From Gammaproteobacteria bacterium (GTDB lineage Bacteria; Pseudomonadota; Gammaproteobacteria; Enterobacterales; Psychrobiaceae): a stretch of 64,000 nt of DNA. Below, piece by piece: positions 19,393 to 29,412 of the stretch. The stretch's first letter is position 1; every line of letters starts with the position of its first letter. The notes beneath the pieces are model-generated. The model saw only the letters and a list, made by a program, of their open reading frames with translations, ran no database searches and was not told the DNA's origin. The position numbers were made by a program, and so were the translations under genes. The stretch covers positions 1-64,000 of the forward strand of contig JABSRT010000013.1 in assembly GCA_013214945.1 (NCBI GenBank), in the 5' to 3' direction.

Positions 19393-20544
19393 ATGCAGCT
19401 TTCATTTAGCGAAGAAGAACTCATGATTGAAGAAACTGCCCGCCAGTTTTCAATTAACCAATTACAGCCCAATGCCCAAAACCTTGATCACAAAGGCGAT
19501 CAAGCGCAATTTTTATCCCAAATAAAGCAGCTGGCAGAACTTGGCTTTATGGGCATTAATATTGATGAACAATATGGTGGGATTGGCGCTGGCAGCGCAG
19601 CATTTAGCTTGGCGATCACTCAATTAGCCCGAGGGTGCGCCGCAACAGCCGTAACCACATCGGTCACCAACATGGTCGCAGAAGTGATTCAAGCGGTTGG
19701 TAATCGCGATCAAAAAGACCATTATTTACCTAAAATATGCAGCGGTGAATTTTACGCTGGCGGCTTTTGTCTGACTGAGTCTAACGCTGGATCAGATCCA
19801 TCGGCCATGACTACCCAAGCGATAAAAAGCGGCGATAACTTTATCATCAGTGGCAGCAAGCTATTTATAACTTCAGCTGAATACGCCGGTGTGTTCGTGG
19901 TTTGGGCGGTAACCGATCCAGAGGCGCCTCGCGGCAAAGGCATTAGTTGCTTTTTGGTTGATGCAGATACTGCTGGCATCACCATTTCCCCCGCAGAAGA
20001 CAAAATGGGCCAAAAAGCTTCGGCAACTAACGAGGTTGTTTTTGATCAATGTAAGGTGCCCGCTTCAGCACTGTTAGGGGAATTAAACCAAGGTTTTAAA
20101 ATAGCCGTCACCGAACTGGCCGGTGGCCGTATCGGCATTGGTTCGCTCGCACTTGGGATCGGTTTAGCGGCCATGGATTATGCCAAAGCTTACATTAAAC
20201 AGCGCCACCAATTTGGCCAATCACTGGCGAATTTTCAAGGATTACAATGGATGCTCGCTGACCGCTATACTGAATTAGAAGCGGCGCGTTTATTGTTAAT
20301 GCAAGCAGCCGCCTATAAAGATCAAGGCCAACCCTTTGCGACAAGTGCTTCAATGGCCAAGGTCTTTGCATCTGAAAAAGCCAACGACGCTTGTTATACC
20401 GCATTGCAATTACTTGGTGGCGCGGGTTATAGCAAAGAGTATCCGATTGAACGTTTGGTACGTGATGTCCGTATAACGACGATTTATGAAGGCACCAGCG
20501 AAATACAACGAGTAATCATTGCTCGTGACTTATTAAAAGATTAA
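19393..20544 (+). CDS. Acyl-CoA dehydrogenase
   Basis: This FAD flavoprotein introduces an alpha-beta double bond into an acyl-CoA and passes electrons to ETF. The 383-residue protein has the full fold, with CLTESNAGSDPSAMTTQA for substrate and FAD contacts. The active-site glutamate is in TIYEGTSEIQRVIIARDLL near residue 367. This is the position used by short-chain and short-branched-chain dehydrogenases. The next gene, an SDR 3-hydroxyacyl-CoA dehydrogenase, starts 13 bases later. Together they fit breakdown of a short or branched acyl-CoA, but the exact substrate cannot be read off. Confidence 0.9.
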   Translation: MQLSFSEEELMIEETARQFSINQLQPNAQNLDHKGDQAQFLSQIKQLAELGFMGINIDEQYGGIGAGSAAFSLAITQLARGCAATAVTTSVTNMVAEVIQAVGNRDQKDHYLPKICSGEFYAGGFCLTESNAGSDPSAMTTQAIKSGDNFIISGSKLFITSAEYAGVFVVWAVTDPEAPRGKGISCFLVDADTAGITISPAEDKMGQKASATNEVVFDQCKVPASALLGELNQGFKIAVTELAGGRIGIGSLALGIGLAAMDYAKAYIKQRHQFGQSLANFQGLQWMLADRYTELEAARLLLMQAAAYKDQGQPFATSASMAKVFASEKANDACYTALQLLGGAGYSKEYPIERLVRDVRITTIYEGTSEIQRVIIARDLLKD

Positions 20545-20556
20545 CAGGAGCAAATA

Positions 20557-21333
20557 ATGGATCTACAAAACAAAGTCGCCGTAATCACTGGTGGCGCTTC
20601 AGGTTTAGGTCTAGCGACCTTAGAGCAACTGATTAAAGCCGGTGCCAAGGTCGCCATTTTTGATCTGAACCAGCAAGCAGCAGCGCAAGTCGTTACCGAG
20701 TTTGGCCACGACAACTGTCTTTTTGTGCAAACAGATGTCACCAGTGACAGTTCTGTTGCAGCGGCTTTTGAGCACGTGGTCGAAAAATTTGGCCAAGTAG
20801 ATATCTGCATAAACTGTGCAGGCATTGCCCCGGCAAAAAAGGTCTTAGATCGCGATGGTCAGGCGCAACCTTTAAGCGATTTCAGCAAAGCGGTAACAAT
20901 CAATCTAGTCGGCACATTTAATGTCGCTCGCATCGCTGCCCAGTGCATGGCCAGAAATGTAGCCACTGGAGAAGCCAATGAACGCGGTATTATTATCAAC
21001 ACCGCATCAGTTGCCGCCTATGACGGACAAATGGGTCAATGTGCTTATGCCGCCAGCAAAAGTGGTGTGGTCGGTATGACACTACCGATGGCGCGAGATC
21101 TTGCGCGCAATGGTATTCGGGTTAATACCATTGCACCTGGCATTATGGGCACGCCAATGTTACTGGCCATGCCTGAAAATGTTCAAGAATCCTTGGTCGA
21201 AAAAATTCAGTTTCCTAAACGCATGGGCCTGCCTAGCGAATTTGGTCGTCTTGTCGTGCACATGATCGAAAATAGTTATTTTAATGGTGAAACCGTGCGA
21301 TTAGACGCCGCTATCAGAATGCCTCCTAAATAA
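20557..21333 (+). CDS. SDR-family 3-hydroxyacyl-CoA dehydrogenase
   Basis: This NAD-dependent oxidoreductase resembles the HSD10 / 3-hydroxy-2-methylbutyryl-CoA type. The 258-residue protein has the cofactor motif ITGGASGLGLATLEQL at the N-terminus and D-to-V contacts near CLFVQTDVTS. NCAGIAPA follows, then the catalytic Ser in IINTASVAAYDG and YAASK with the Tyr/Lys pair. The insert KKVLDRDGQAQPLSDF is typical of this subgroup. It follows the acyl-CoA dehydrogenase closely with a strong AGGAG site and is ended by a clear terminator. Confidence 0.88.
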   Translation: MDLQNKVAVITGGASGLGLATLEQLIKAGAKVAIFDLNQQAAAQVVTEFGHDNCLFVQTDVTSDSSVAAAFEHVVEKFGQVDICINCAGIAPAKKVLDRDGQAQPLSDFSKAVTINLVGTFNVARIAAQCMARNVATGEANERGIIINTASVAAYDGQMGQCAYAASKSGVVGMTLPMARDLARNGIRVNTIAPGIMGTPMLLAMPENVQESLVEKIQFPKRMGLPSEFGRLVVHMIENSYFNGETVRLDAAIRMPPK

Positions 21334-21345
21334 TGCTCTGAGCTG

Positions 21346-21385
21346 CTGTTTGTTGAATTTATCGCATCAACAAACAGTTTTTTTT
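21346..21385 (+). terminator. Rho-independent terminator after the acd-SDR operon
   Basis: CTGTTTGTTGA (21346-21356) pairs exactly with TCAACAAACAG (21367-21377), followed by T8. Confidence 0.93.
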
Positions 21386-21500
21386 CAATCATTGTAATTG
21401 GTTAACAAATAAAACTGCTTTTTCGCTCTATATTCATGCAAAAAAATCAATGAAATCTATACTTGAGTCTCAATGGATAGCATTTAAATATGGATAGCGT

Positions 21501-22010
21501 ATGAATAGACTCAAACCAAGGACTGAAGAACAGTTCCCTCTGGTCATGTTATCAACAATTAACGGTCAGCAGGTTGCTCTTGGCAAACCAGGCCATGGTT
21601 TGGCGTGGCAACTAATTATTATTTATCGCGGCCACCATAGTCCAAGCTGTACCGACTATTTAAACCAACTAAATCAGTATAAAGATCAGTTCGCCGCTAT
21701 CGACATCGATCTTATTGCTGCATCAGCCGATAACAGCGAACAATTACAACAGCATTTGCCACAACTTAGTGTGTCATATCCGTTAGCATTTGGCTTATCG
21801 ATTGAGCATATGTATCAATTAAACCTCCATGTCTCAGTGCCTAAAGATTTGCAAGAAACCAACCATCCATTTGCTGAGCCGGCATTATTTTTAGTCGATG
21901 ACAAAGGTCGCTTAGTACTCAGTGATATCGCAGACAACCCGTTGACCAGACCATGTTTGCCACCGCTTTTAACTGGGTTACAGCAATTAACGCGAAGTGA
22001 ACTCGGTTAA
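21501..22010 (+). CDS. Peroxiredoxin-like (AhpC/TSA family) protein with an altered active site
   Basis: This 169-residue protein has the thioredoxin-like pattern of the peroxiredoxin-like family: LIIIYRGHHSPSCTDYL, then DIDLIAASADN, and EPALFLVDDKGRL near the end. In relatives the motif is usually YRGxHCPxC. Here the first Cys is Ser47 and only C50 remains, so a normal CxxC redox pair is absent. It may be a one-Cys enzyme or a non-catalytic relative. It stands alone after a terminator, 2 bases from the end of a convergent LysR gene. Confidence 0.75.
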   Translation: MNRLKPRTEEQFPLVMLSTINGQQVALGKPGHGLAWQLIIIYRGHHSPSCTDYLNQLNQYKDQFAAIDIDLIAASADNSEQLQQHLPQLSVSYPLAFGLSIEHMYQLNLHVSVPKDLQETNHPFAEPALFLVDDKGRLVLSDIADNPLTRPCLPPLLTGLQQLTRSELG

Positions 22011-22012
22011 AT

Positions 22013-22897
22013 CTATTGAGTCGTCATTGCAACTCGTTGTTTAAGAAATTCAATAAATGCATTACTGGCCATCGATACATAGTGATTTTTCTTCCAGGCC
22101 AAGCCCAGTTTTAACACAATAGGAGGATTAAAGGGCACCGCTGATAATTGATTATCATGCTCGAAAATTTTAGGCAAACAGGTCGTAATCCCAATCCCAT
22201 TTCTAACTAAATCCCGTTGCAGTTTAATGAGGTTAGTTTCCATCCGAAGATCAAGCGAAATACGTTGTTTTTTTGAATATTCACTAACCGCCTCTCGCAA
22301 AAAATATCCCTCGTGAAATAATACCAACGGCTCACGACAAAATTGGGCCAAAGTAATTGTCGATTCCTTAGCGAATGGATGATTAGCAGCGACTCCTGCC
22401 ACCATTTGCTCTTCGATGATGCTGACATAACGCAGATGAGTTCCGACGTTGACATCACGCAGCAATGCCAAATCAAGCTCGCCATTAGACAGCATCATTT
22501 CAAGCGCCGCAGTGCCTTGGTCAACCAACTGCACCACAATATGAGGATATTGTTGTTTAAATGCGACAATAGCCTCAGATAAATAATACGAACCCATCAT
22601 GGTTGAAATACCAACTCGCACCGTGCCCTTGCTCAAGTCTTTTAGCTCTTGCAGCTCAAGCTTAACTTGTTCGGCCTGCGCTAATAGTTTAGTTGCCGAT
22701 TTAAGCAGCACTTTACCTTCAGAGGTTAATAAATCATTTTTTTCAGCCCGGTTAATTAACTTCAGCCCCAACTCTTGTTCTAGTTTTCGAATCGCAATGC
22801 TAAGCGCAGGCTGAGCAATGCCAATTTGCTGCGCAGCACGGGTGAAATTACCGACCTTGGCCAATTGGCAAAAATAATCGAGACGCTTGAGGTTCAT
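22013..22897 (-). CDS. LysR-family transcriptional regulator
   Basis: This 294-residue regulator has a winged helix-turn-helix (MNLKRLDYFCQLAKVGNFTR, then AAQQIGIAQPALSIAIRKLE) and a periplasmic-binding-protein-like effector domain (about 90-290). I chose the ATG at 22897; a longer frame begins at a TTG 30 bases upstream but adds an atypical tail. It is divergent from gcdH and its CoA-transferase, with about 150 bases between, so it is the likely regulator of that operon. Confidence 0.88.
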   Translation of the reverse strand: MNLKRLDYFCQLAKVGNFTRAAQQIGIAQPALSIAIRKLEQELGLKLINRAEKNDLLTSEGKVLLKSATKLLAQAEQVKLELQELKDLSKGTVRVGISTMMGSYYLSEAIVAFKQQYPHIVVQLVDQGTAALEMMLSNGELDLALLRDVNVGTHLRYVSIIEEQMVAGVAANHPFAKESTITLAQFCREPLVLFHEGYFLREAVSEYSKKQRISLDLRMETNLIKLQRDLVRNGIGITTCLPKIFEHDNQLSAVPFNPPIVLKLGLAWKKNHYVSMASNAFIEFLKQRVAMTTQ

Positions 22898-23049
22898 AAA
22901 ATAATTATATCCAAAGTATAAATTCAATATATTATATTTATTATACGAAGAGGGGTAAAGTATAAAAACAGATCAAAATACAAACGACAGACCAATCCAA
23001 CTCTATAGAGCGATTGGCCATGAGTCATCACTTGATACGGAGCAGTCTA

Positions 23050-24231
23050 ATGAGTCAGTCCCTAACCCCCTTCAATTGGCAAGACCCCATGTTTTTAGAT
23101 CAGCAGCTGACCGAAGAAGAGCGAATGATCCGCGATAGTGCCCATGCCTATTGCCAACAAAAATTATTGCCAAGGGTACTCGAAGCCAACCGTAATGAGG
23201 TTTTTGACCCAGCCATCATGCGCGAACTTGGCGATTTAGGGTTGCTCGGCGCGACGTTGCCAAGTGAATACGGCGGCAGTGACATCAATTATGTCAGCTA
23301 TGGGTTGATTGCCCGTGAAGTAGAGCGGGTTGACAGCGGTTACCGCAGCGCGATGAGCGTACAGTCATCGTTGGTAATGCACCCTATTTATAGCTATGGC
23401 ACCCAAGCGCAGCGACTCAAATATTTACCTAAATTAGCGTCTGGTCAGTGGATTGGCTGTTTTGGTTTAACCGAACCCGATTCGGGCAGCGATCCATCGT
23501 CAATGCTCACTCGCGCGACTAAGGTTGATGGCGGTTACACATTAACGGGCACCAAAATGTGGATAACAAATTCCCCGATTGCCGATGTTTTTGTGGTGTG
23601 GGCCAAGCTTGACGGCGTGATCAGAGGTTTCATTTTAGAAAAAGGCATGACTGGTTTATCAGCACCTAAAATTTCTGGTAAATTTTCATTACGCGCCTCG
23701 ATTACCGGTGAAATCGTGATGGACAATGTGCTGGTACCAGCAGAAAACATCTTTCCTGATATCAAAGGACTAGCGGGGCCATTCGGCTGCCTGAACAAAG
23801 CGCGTTACGGCATTGCTTGGGGCTCATTAGGCGCGGCCGAGTTCTGTTTCAATGCAGCCAGAAATTATACCCTTGATCGTAAACAGTTTAACCGTCCACT
23901 GGCAGCTAATCAGCTGATCCAAAAGAAACTCGCAGACATGCAAACAGAAATAAGCCTTGGCTTGCAAGGTTGTTTGCAAATGGGCCGCCTAATGGACGCC
24001 GGTAGCTGCCCGGTTGAACTTATCTCAATGCTTAAACGCAATAACTGTGGCAAATCTCTCGACATTGCCCGGGTATCTCGCGATATGCACGGTGGCAATG
24101 GCATTAGTGATGAGTTTGGCGTGATACGCCACGTTATGAATCTAGAGGCCGTTAATACCTATGAGGGCACCCACGATATTCACGCCTTAATTCTTGGTCG
24201 TGCCATCACCGGCATTCCAGCATTCTGCTAA
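23050..24231 (+). CDS. gcdH: Glutaryl-CoA dehydrogenase
   Basis: This enzyme oxidises and decarboxylates glutaryl-CoA to crotonyl-CoA. The 393-residue acyl-CoA dehydrogenase-fold protein has the GcdH-like N-terminus [54 protein letters not shown] and the catalytic Glu in [20 protein letters not shown] follow. I chose the ATG at 23050 (MSQSLTPF) because GGAG lies 8 bases before it; an upstream ATG would add 12 residues. The CoA-transferase gene follows after 17 bases. GcdH is the step joining lysine, tryptophan and glutarate breakdown to beta-oxidation. Confidence 0.92.
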   Translation: MSQSLTPFNWQDPMFLDQQLTEEERMIRDSAHAYCQQKLLPRVLEANRNEVFDPAIMRELGDLGLLGATLPSEYGGSDINYVSYGLIAREVERVDSGYRSAMSVQSSLVMHPIYSYGTQAQRLKYLPKLASGQWIGCFGLTEPDSGSDPSSMLTRATKVDGGYTLTGTKMWITNSPIADVFVVWAKLDGVIRGFILEKGMTGLSAPKISGKFSLRASITGEIVMDNVLVPAENIFPDIKGLAGPFGCLNKARYGIAWGSLGAAEFCFNAARNYTLDRKQFNRPLAANQLIQKKLADMQTEISLGLQGCLQMGRLMDAGSCPVELISMLKRNNCGKSLDIARVSRDMHGGNGISDEFGVIRHVMNLEAVNTYEGTHDIHALILGRAITGIPAFC

Positions 24232-24248
24232 CAACGAGTGATACTGAT

Positions 24249-25463
24249 ATGACGGGTGCACTGGATGGCATTAAAGTGGTCGATTTAAGCCGAATTTTAG
24301 CGGGGCCTTGGGCGTCGCAAATGTTGGCAGATTTCGGCGCACAAGTAATCAAAATTGAACGCCCGAGCACTGGCGACGATACTCGCTTGTGGGGCCCGCC
24401 CTTTATAGAAAGTGCGAGCACCAAGCAGCCGCCACAAGCCGCCTATTTTCATTGTGCCAATCGCAACAAGCAATCACTGGCGCTTGATATCAGCACAACT
24501 CAAGGCCAAAAAATTATAAAATCGCTGATTAAAAATGCCGATGTGTTGATTGAAAATTATAAGGTCGGCGGCTTAAAGAAATACGGCCTCGATTACCACA
24601 GCTTGCAGCAAATTAACCCTAAACTGGTTTATTGCTCAATCACTGGCTTTGGCCAAGATGGCCCCTGCGCCCACAAAGCAGGTTATGACGCGATGATTCA
24701 AGGTGAAGGCGGCTTAATGAGTCTAACCGGTCAATGTGATGGTGAACCGATGAAAGTCGGCGTGGCCTTAGTCGACATTATGACCGGACTCTACAGCTGC
24801 AATGCTATTTTGGCGACGTTACTTGCTCGTGGTAAAACGGGGCAAGGTCAACACATTGATATTGCATTGCTCGACGTCCAAATTGCGGCGCTGGCTAATC
24901 AAGGCATGAATTACCTCACCACCGGGGAAAATCCCGCTCGTTTAGGTAATGGCCATCCTAATATTGTGCCCTATCAAACCTTTGCGACCGTTGATGGCAG
25001 TTTAATTTTAGCTGTTGGCAATGACCTTCAGTTTGAACGATTGTGTCAGGTAGCTCAGCGCCAAACCTTAGCACAAGATCCCCGCTTTAAAACTAACGCC
25101 GCTCGGGTCAAGCATCGCACTGACTTAATCCCACTATTGGCCAAGATAATCGCAGCTCACAGCACTGAATATTGGGTTAAGTTGCTAGAACAAGTCGCCG
25201 TGCCCTGCGGCCCCGTTAATACACTTGAACAGGTCTTTAATCATCCGCAAATAAAACACCGCAACATGGTGCGCCAGCTTACCAATGAGCAAGGCGAGGA
25301 AATTCCAACCGTTGCATCACCGATTAACCTGTCGCAAACGCCATTGCAATATCACAGTGCGGCACCAGCGTTAGGTCAGCATAACAAGCAAATTCTGTCA
25401 CAGCAGTTAGGTTACTCTGCCGAAGAAATCAGCTTGTTACGCCAGCAAGGTATTATATCTTAA
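24249..25463 (+). CDS. Class III (CaiB/BaiF) CoA-transferase, probably for glutarate
   Basis: This 404-residue family III CoA-transferase has the N-terminal LDGIKVVDLSRILAGPWASQ. The catalytic Asp is expected in VGVALVDIMTGLYSCNAIL near residue 178. Family members next to gcdH (bacterial GcdT-like, human SUGCT) move CoA onto glutarate. That context is the basis of the substrate call. It is cotranscribed with gcdH and ends tail to tail with the FAH-family gene, overlapping it by 4 bases. Confidence 0.88.
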   Translation: MTGALDGIKVVDLSRILAGPWASQMLADFGAQVIKIERPSTGDDTRLWGPPFIESASTKQPPQAAYFHCANRNKQSLALDISTTQGQKIIKSLIKNADVLIENYKVGGLKKYGLDYHSLQQINPKLVYCSITGFGQDGPCAHKAGYDAMIQGEGGLMSLTGQCDGEPMKVGVALVDIMTGLYSCNAILATLLARGKTGQGQHIDIALLDVQIAALANQGMNYLTTGENPARLGNGHPNIVPYQTFATVDGSLILAVGNDLQFERLCQVAQRQTLAQDPRFKTNAARVKHRTDLIPLLAKIIAAHSTEYWVKLLEQVAVPCGPVNTLEQVFNHPQIKHRNMVRQLTNEQGEEIPTVASPINLSQTPLQYHSAAPALGQHNKQILSQQLGYSAEEISLLRQQGIIS

Positions 25464-26074
25464 TCGCCTGCAAGCCATTGACCCGTAACCAGCACTTCAC
25501 CATGTTGAAAGACCTGACCACGAAAACGGCTGCCGGCATTAATCACTCCAACGCCTTTGGGAGTGCCGGTCATGACAATATCACCGTCTTCAAGGGTTAA
25601 AAATGTTTGCAGATCAGCGAGGATAGTTGCTGGCTGATAGATCATTTGGCTGATCCCACCCGCCTGAATGACATTACCATCAATCTCTAAGGTTAAGCTC
25701 AGCGAGTCTTCGATAGTATCAATTGACACAAACTCACTAAAAACCGCGGCACCAGTAAAAGCTTTAGCCCGCTCCCAAGGTAAACCTTGGTTTTTTAATG
25801 TGCTTTGCAGGCCACGCTTGGTGAGATCTAATCCAAAGCCAACCGCGCTAAATTTACCTTGCTGGTAAACAAAACATAACTCGGCTTCATAATGTAATGG
25901 CTCTTGATGAGAGGAGGCTAATGTTGCTGAAACCGCGCAATTGGGCTTAATAAAAACCACCATTTGCGCTGGGGTCTGGTTGCCAAGTTCGGCAATATGT
26001 TCAACATAATTACGGCCAATACAAACAACCTTACTTGGGGTAATCAACTGATTATTTAATGAAACCTGCTGCAA
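25460..26074 (-). CDS. Fumarylacetoacetate hydrolase-family protein
   Basis: This 204-residue single-domain FAH-fold enzyme begins with the family pattern VCIGRNYVEHIAELGN. A metal-binding segment HYEAELCFV, the GFGLDLTKRGLQ motif, and GDIVMTGTPKGVGVI near the C-terminus follow. Relatives such as YcgM act on acylpyruvates or oxaloacetate. It overlaps the end of the convergent CoA-transferase and follows phoU after 75 bases, so it could be read through from pst-phoU. The substrate is not known. Confidence 0.85.
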   Translation of the reverse strand: MQQVSLNNQLITPSKVVCIGRNYVEHIAELGNQTPAQMVVFIKPNCAVSATLASSHQEPLHYEAELCFVYQQGKFSAVGFGLDLTKRGLQSTLKNQGLPWERAKAFTGAAVFSEFVSIDTIEDSLSLTLEIDGNVIQAGGISQMIYQPATILADLQTFLTLEDGDIVMTGTPKGVGVINAGSRFRGQVFQHGEVLVTGQWLAGD

Positions 26075-26149
26075 AATATACTCCTAACCTGACAAAAAAT
26101 GTCATTTGAGTTTATAAAATATTGCAGCTGTTTACACCACATTAAGTCA

Positions 26150-26860
26150 CTATTTTTTCATAATTTGTTGCAACTGCTCCTGATCAAGATGACGAACATC
26201 CAAACCTTTCACAAAATAAATCACATATTCAGCAATGTTTTGGCTCCGATCACCAACGCGTTCTAATGCCCGAGCAGCCCACATCACTTCCATTACGGCT
26301 GGAATTGAGCGCGGATCAGCCATCATGTAAGTCATCAGTTCTCGCATCACGGTTTCGTACTGACGATCAATGTTTTGATCCTGACCATGGACCTCAAATG
26401 CTAAATCGGCATCCATCCGAGCAAATGCGTCAAGCACTTCATGCAGCATCGAAATACACTGACGGCCTAGGTTTTCTAAGCTAATGAGCAACGGCTGCTG
26501 CTGGTGATCGACTTTATCTAATACCACGGCCGCTAATTTCTTGGCGTTATCACCAATGCGTTCCAGATCGGCCACGGTTTTTGAGATAGCAAAAATTAAT
26601 CGCAAATCTCCGGCCGCTGGCTGCCTGCGCGCGATAATGCCAATGCTTTCCTCGTCAATCGCTACTTCGTAGGCATTAACTTTCTGATCATTTTTTATAA
26701 TTTGCCGGGCCAAGGTCATATCGAGATGATGAATGGCGCTAATGGCATCGCTAAGTTGTTGCTCAACTAAGCCGCCCATCGCTAATACCTGATTGCGAAT
26801 ATTTTCTAATTCAGCATTAAACTGACCAGAGATATGACGCTGTAAGTTATGCTTATCCAT
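26150..26860 (-). CDS. phoU: Phosphate signalling regulator PhoU
   Basis: PhoU links PstSCAB transport state to PhoR and keeps the Pho regulon off in high phosphate. The 236-residue protein has two three-helix repeats with the metal-binding patterns DLRLIFAISKTVADLERIGD (about 80-100) and VMWAARALERVGDRSQNIAE (about 190-210). It is the last gene of pstC-pstA-pstB-phoU, 9 bases after pstB. Confidence 0.95.
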   Translation of the reverse strand: MDKHNLQRHISGQFNAELENIRNQVLAMGGLVEQQLSDAISAIHHLDMTLARQIIKNDQKVNAYEVAIDEESIGIIARRQPAAGDLRLIFAISKTVADLERIGDNAKKLAAVVLDKVDHQQQPLLISLENLGRQCISMLHEVLDAFARMDADLAFEVHGQDQNIDRQYETVMRELMTYMMADPRSIPAVMEVMWAARALERVGDRSQNIAEYVIYFVKGLDVRHLDQEQLQQIMKK

Positions 26861-26869
26861 GGTTATCCC

Positions 26870-27688
26870 TTAACCGTATCGACCGGTAATGTAGTCTTCT
26901 GTTTGTTTTTTAGCAGGTGTGGTAAACAAAGTATTGGTATCGCTATACTCAATTAATTCACCCATATACATAAACGCCGTATTGTCTGACACACGGGCTG
27001 CTTGCTGCATATTGTGGGTGACGATCACCACGGTAAACTTTTCTTTTAATTGGCAAATTAGCTCTTCGACCACCAAGGTTGAAATAGGATCTAAAGCCGA
27101 GGTTGGCTCATCAAGCAATAACACTTTCGGCTCAATCGCAATAGCCCGGGCAATGACCAAACGTTGCTGCTGGCCGCCAGACAAACCAAACGCATTGTCA
27201 TGCAAGCGGTCTTTAACTTCTGCCCATAATGCCGCGCCCTTTAATGACGTCTCAACGGCTTCGTCTAACACCCGACGATCCTTAACCCCTTGCAAGCGCA
27301 AGCCATAAACTACATTTTCATAAATTGATTTAGGAAATGGATTCGGGCGCTGAAAAACCATGCCGACATGGCGACGCAAGGTGGCGACATCAACCGATTT
27401 TGCATAAATATCTTGCTGGTCTAATAATATTTCGCCATCGATTCGACAACTATCAACCAAATCATTCATTCGATTAAGACAACGTAACAAGGTTGATTTA
27501 CCACAACCAGACGGCCCAATAAACGCCGTTACCTGCCCTTTAGGAATAGCCATTGACACATTATTCAAGGCCTGTTTATCGGCATAGAACAGGTCCAGAT
27601 TATTAATAGTGAATGCCCTTTGTTGCTGAGGTAAATTCGCTAAATCAACGGGCGCTTGACCCTTAGTAAGCTTATCTAGATTAATCAT
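26870..27688 (-). CDS. pstB: Phosphate ABC transporter ATPase PstB
   Basis: This is the ATP-binding subunit of high-affinity phosphate import. The 272-residue protein has Walker A ([20 protein letters not shown]), the signature [15 protein letters not shown] and Walker B ([13 protein letters not shown]). The end [10 protein letters not shown] is typical of PstB. It lies 24 bases after pstA in the same operon. Confidence 0.97.
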   Translation of the reverse strand: MINLDKLTKGQAPVDLANLPQQQRAFTINNLDLFYADKQALNNVSMAIPKGQVTAFIGPSGCGKSTLLRCLNRMNDLVDSCRIDGEILLDQQDIYAKSVDVATLRRHVGMVFQRPNPFPKSIYENVVYGLRLQGVKDRRVLDEAVETSLKGAALWAEVKDRLHDNAFGLSGGQQQRLVIARAIAIEPKVLLLDEPTSALDPISTLVVEELICQLKEKFTVVIVTHNMQQAARVSDNTAFMYMGELIEYSDTNTLFTTPAKKQTEDYITGRYG

Positions 27689-27712
27689 TTATTTTTCCAA
27701 TTAACGGGTCAA

Positions 27713-29368
27713 CTACCCTTCCAGTGAACGATACTTTTCGCGTAAGTAATTACGAATACCAATCGCACTGATGTTTAAACCAATAATAACAGTGACAAGT
27801 AAAAATGAAGTAGCAAAGACCAAAGGTCGTGCCGCTTCAACATTAGGACTTTGAAAACCAACATCATAAATGTGAAAGCCCAAGTGCATAAACTTTCGAT
27901 CAACATGAAAAAATGGAAAGTTACCATCCAGCGGTAATGTCGGTGCCATTTTGACCACCCCCACCAGCATCAGCGGCGCAACTTCACCGGCGGCACGGGC
28001 CACGGCTAAAATTAAGCCGGTCATAATCGCTGGGCTGGCCATCGGAATAATGATCTTCCATAAGGTTTCCGCCTTAGTCGCACCCAGAGCCAAACTGCCT
28101 TGTCGTAACGATATCGGGATCCGCGATAAACCTTCTTCCGTTGAGACTATCACCACCGGCAAGGTTAAAATCGCCAGCGTTAAAGCCGACCATAATACAC
28201 CTGGGGTACCAAACACTGGCGCTGGTGCCGCTTCGGGGTACAGTAGCGCATCAATGCTGCCGCCAAGTACGTAAACAAAAAAGCCTAAACCAAAGACCCC
28301 GTAGACTACCGAAGGCACGCCAGCGAGATTAATTACCGCTATCCGAATAAACTTAGTGATTGGGCCTTTTTTCGCGTATTCATGTAAATATATCGCAGCC
28401 ACGACCCCAAATGGAGTCACAATAACAGCCATTAACATCACCATAAATATGGTGCCAAATATCGCAGGGAAAACACCGCCTTCCGTATTAGCCTCACGCG
28501 GATCGTCACTAACAAAGCCAGCGATAGCACTGAACCAATAGCCGGTTTTTTCGATAACACTCATATTATTTGGATAGTGAACGGCTAGCACATAACTCAG
28601 CTTAATTGGCACTGACTCTCCGCGCATATCACGTACTATCACCACATCACGATTCATTTGGTCTCGCATCGCAAATAATTGGGTGGCTAAAATTTGATAT
28701 TGGTCACTCAACTGCTGTTGCTGGCGCTGAATTTTATTGGCAACGTCTGGTGTCAACCCATCATTGAGCTCATAACGGCGCTGTTCTAACCGCAATGATT
28801 CTAATTGATAGTTGATGCTGCCAATGTCCGATTGTTGTAACTGGTCAATCGTTTCCGCCAAGGTTTCAACTCGCTCTAAAGCAATGTCCAGTTGCAGCTC
28901 TGTTTCTTGTGGGCTGGTGTCGTACTTAACCCCGTCAACCGTGACACTTTCAACATAACCGTAAAAGTTACCATTTTTATTGCGTTCAAAGACCGCCAGT
29001 TGCTTGGGGATGCTTTGACTAATAATAGTACTGGTTAATAACCACCGAAAATCTAGTTCAACAAATTCTCGATTGCCGGTTTTAACCAATAACGATTCAA
29101 CTTCTTCAACCCCTGCGGCAACTGCAACGCCCGACTCCTGCAATTGCAGCGCTGGGATCATGTCACGCTCATATATTTCACCAATGACCCGCTGTTGGGT
29201 GCCATCAGGATGCTGCACCTCAAACTGCCATATTTGCGAGGGCCAAAAATAGGTCAGTCCACGCCATGCAATTAATGCCAACAGCCCTAATACCGCGATT
29301 AAACTGATGCTAACGGCACCCGATGTTAACCAAATCCACGGTGAACCACTTTTATACCAATTACCCAT
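27713..29368 (-). CDS. pstA: Phosphate ABC transporter permease PstA (long form)
   Basis: This 551-residue permease is almost twice the length of E. coli PstA. After one helix (about 17-40) it has a large periplasmic region (about 45-300) with a coiled-coil-like stretch (LAETIDQLQQSDIG onward). The classic permease core follows, with the ABC coupling loop EEGLSRIPISLRQGSLALGA. Long PstA proteins of this kind are usual in Vibrionales and Alteromonadales. It lies 44 bases after pstC. Confidence 0.93.
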   Translation of the reverse strand: MGNWYKSGSPWIWLTSGAVSISLIAVLGLLALIAWRGLTYFWPSQIWQFEVQHPDGTQQRVIGEIYERDMIPALQLQESGVAVAAGVEEVESLLVKTGNREFVELDFRWLLTSTIISQSIPKQLAVFERNKNGNFYGYVESVTVDGVKYDTSPQETELQLDIALERVETLAETIDQLQQSDIGSINYQLESLRLEQRRYELNDGLTPDVANKIQRQQQQLSDQYQILATQLFAMRDQMNRDVVIVRDMRGESVPIKLSYVLAVHYPNNMSVIEKTGYWFSAIAGFVSDDPREANTEGGVFPAIFGTIFMVMLMAVIVTPFGVVAAIYLHEYAKKGPITKFIRIAVINLAGVPSVVYGVFGLGFFVYVLGGSIDALLYPEAAPAPVFGTPGVLWSALTLAILTLPVVIVSTEEGLSRIPISLRQGSLALGATKAETLWKIIIPMASPAIMTGLILAVARAAGEVAPLMLVGVVKMAPTLPLDGNFPFFHVDRKFMHLGFHIYDVGFQSPNVEAARPLVFATSFLLVTVIIGLNISAIGIRNYLREKYRSLEG

Positions 29369-29412
29369 TTATATAACCCCTGAGCCGATGTTTAAGCCGA
29401 ATAAATTCATTG

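Noticed and set aside
23014-23049. Upstream start for gcdH
   Set aside because: It adds 12 residues unlike the family and has a poorer ribosome site than the ATG at 23050.
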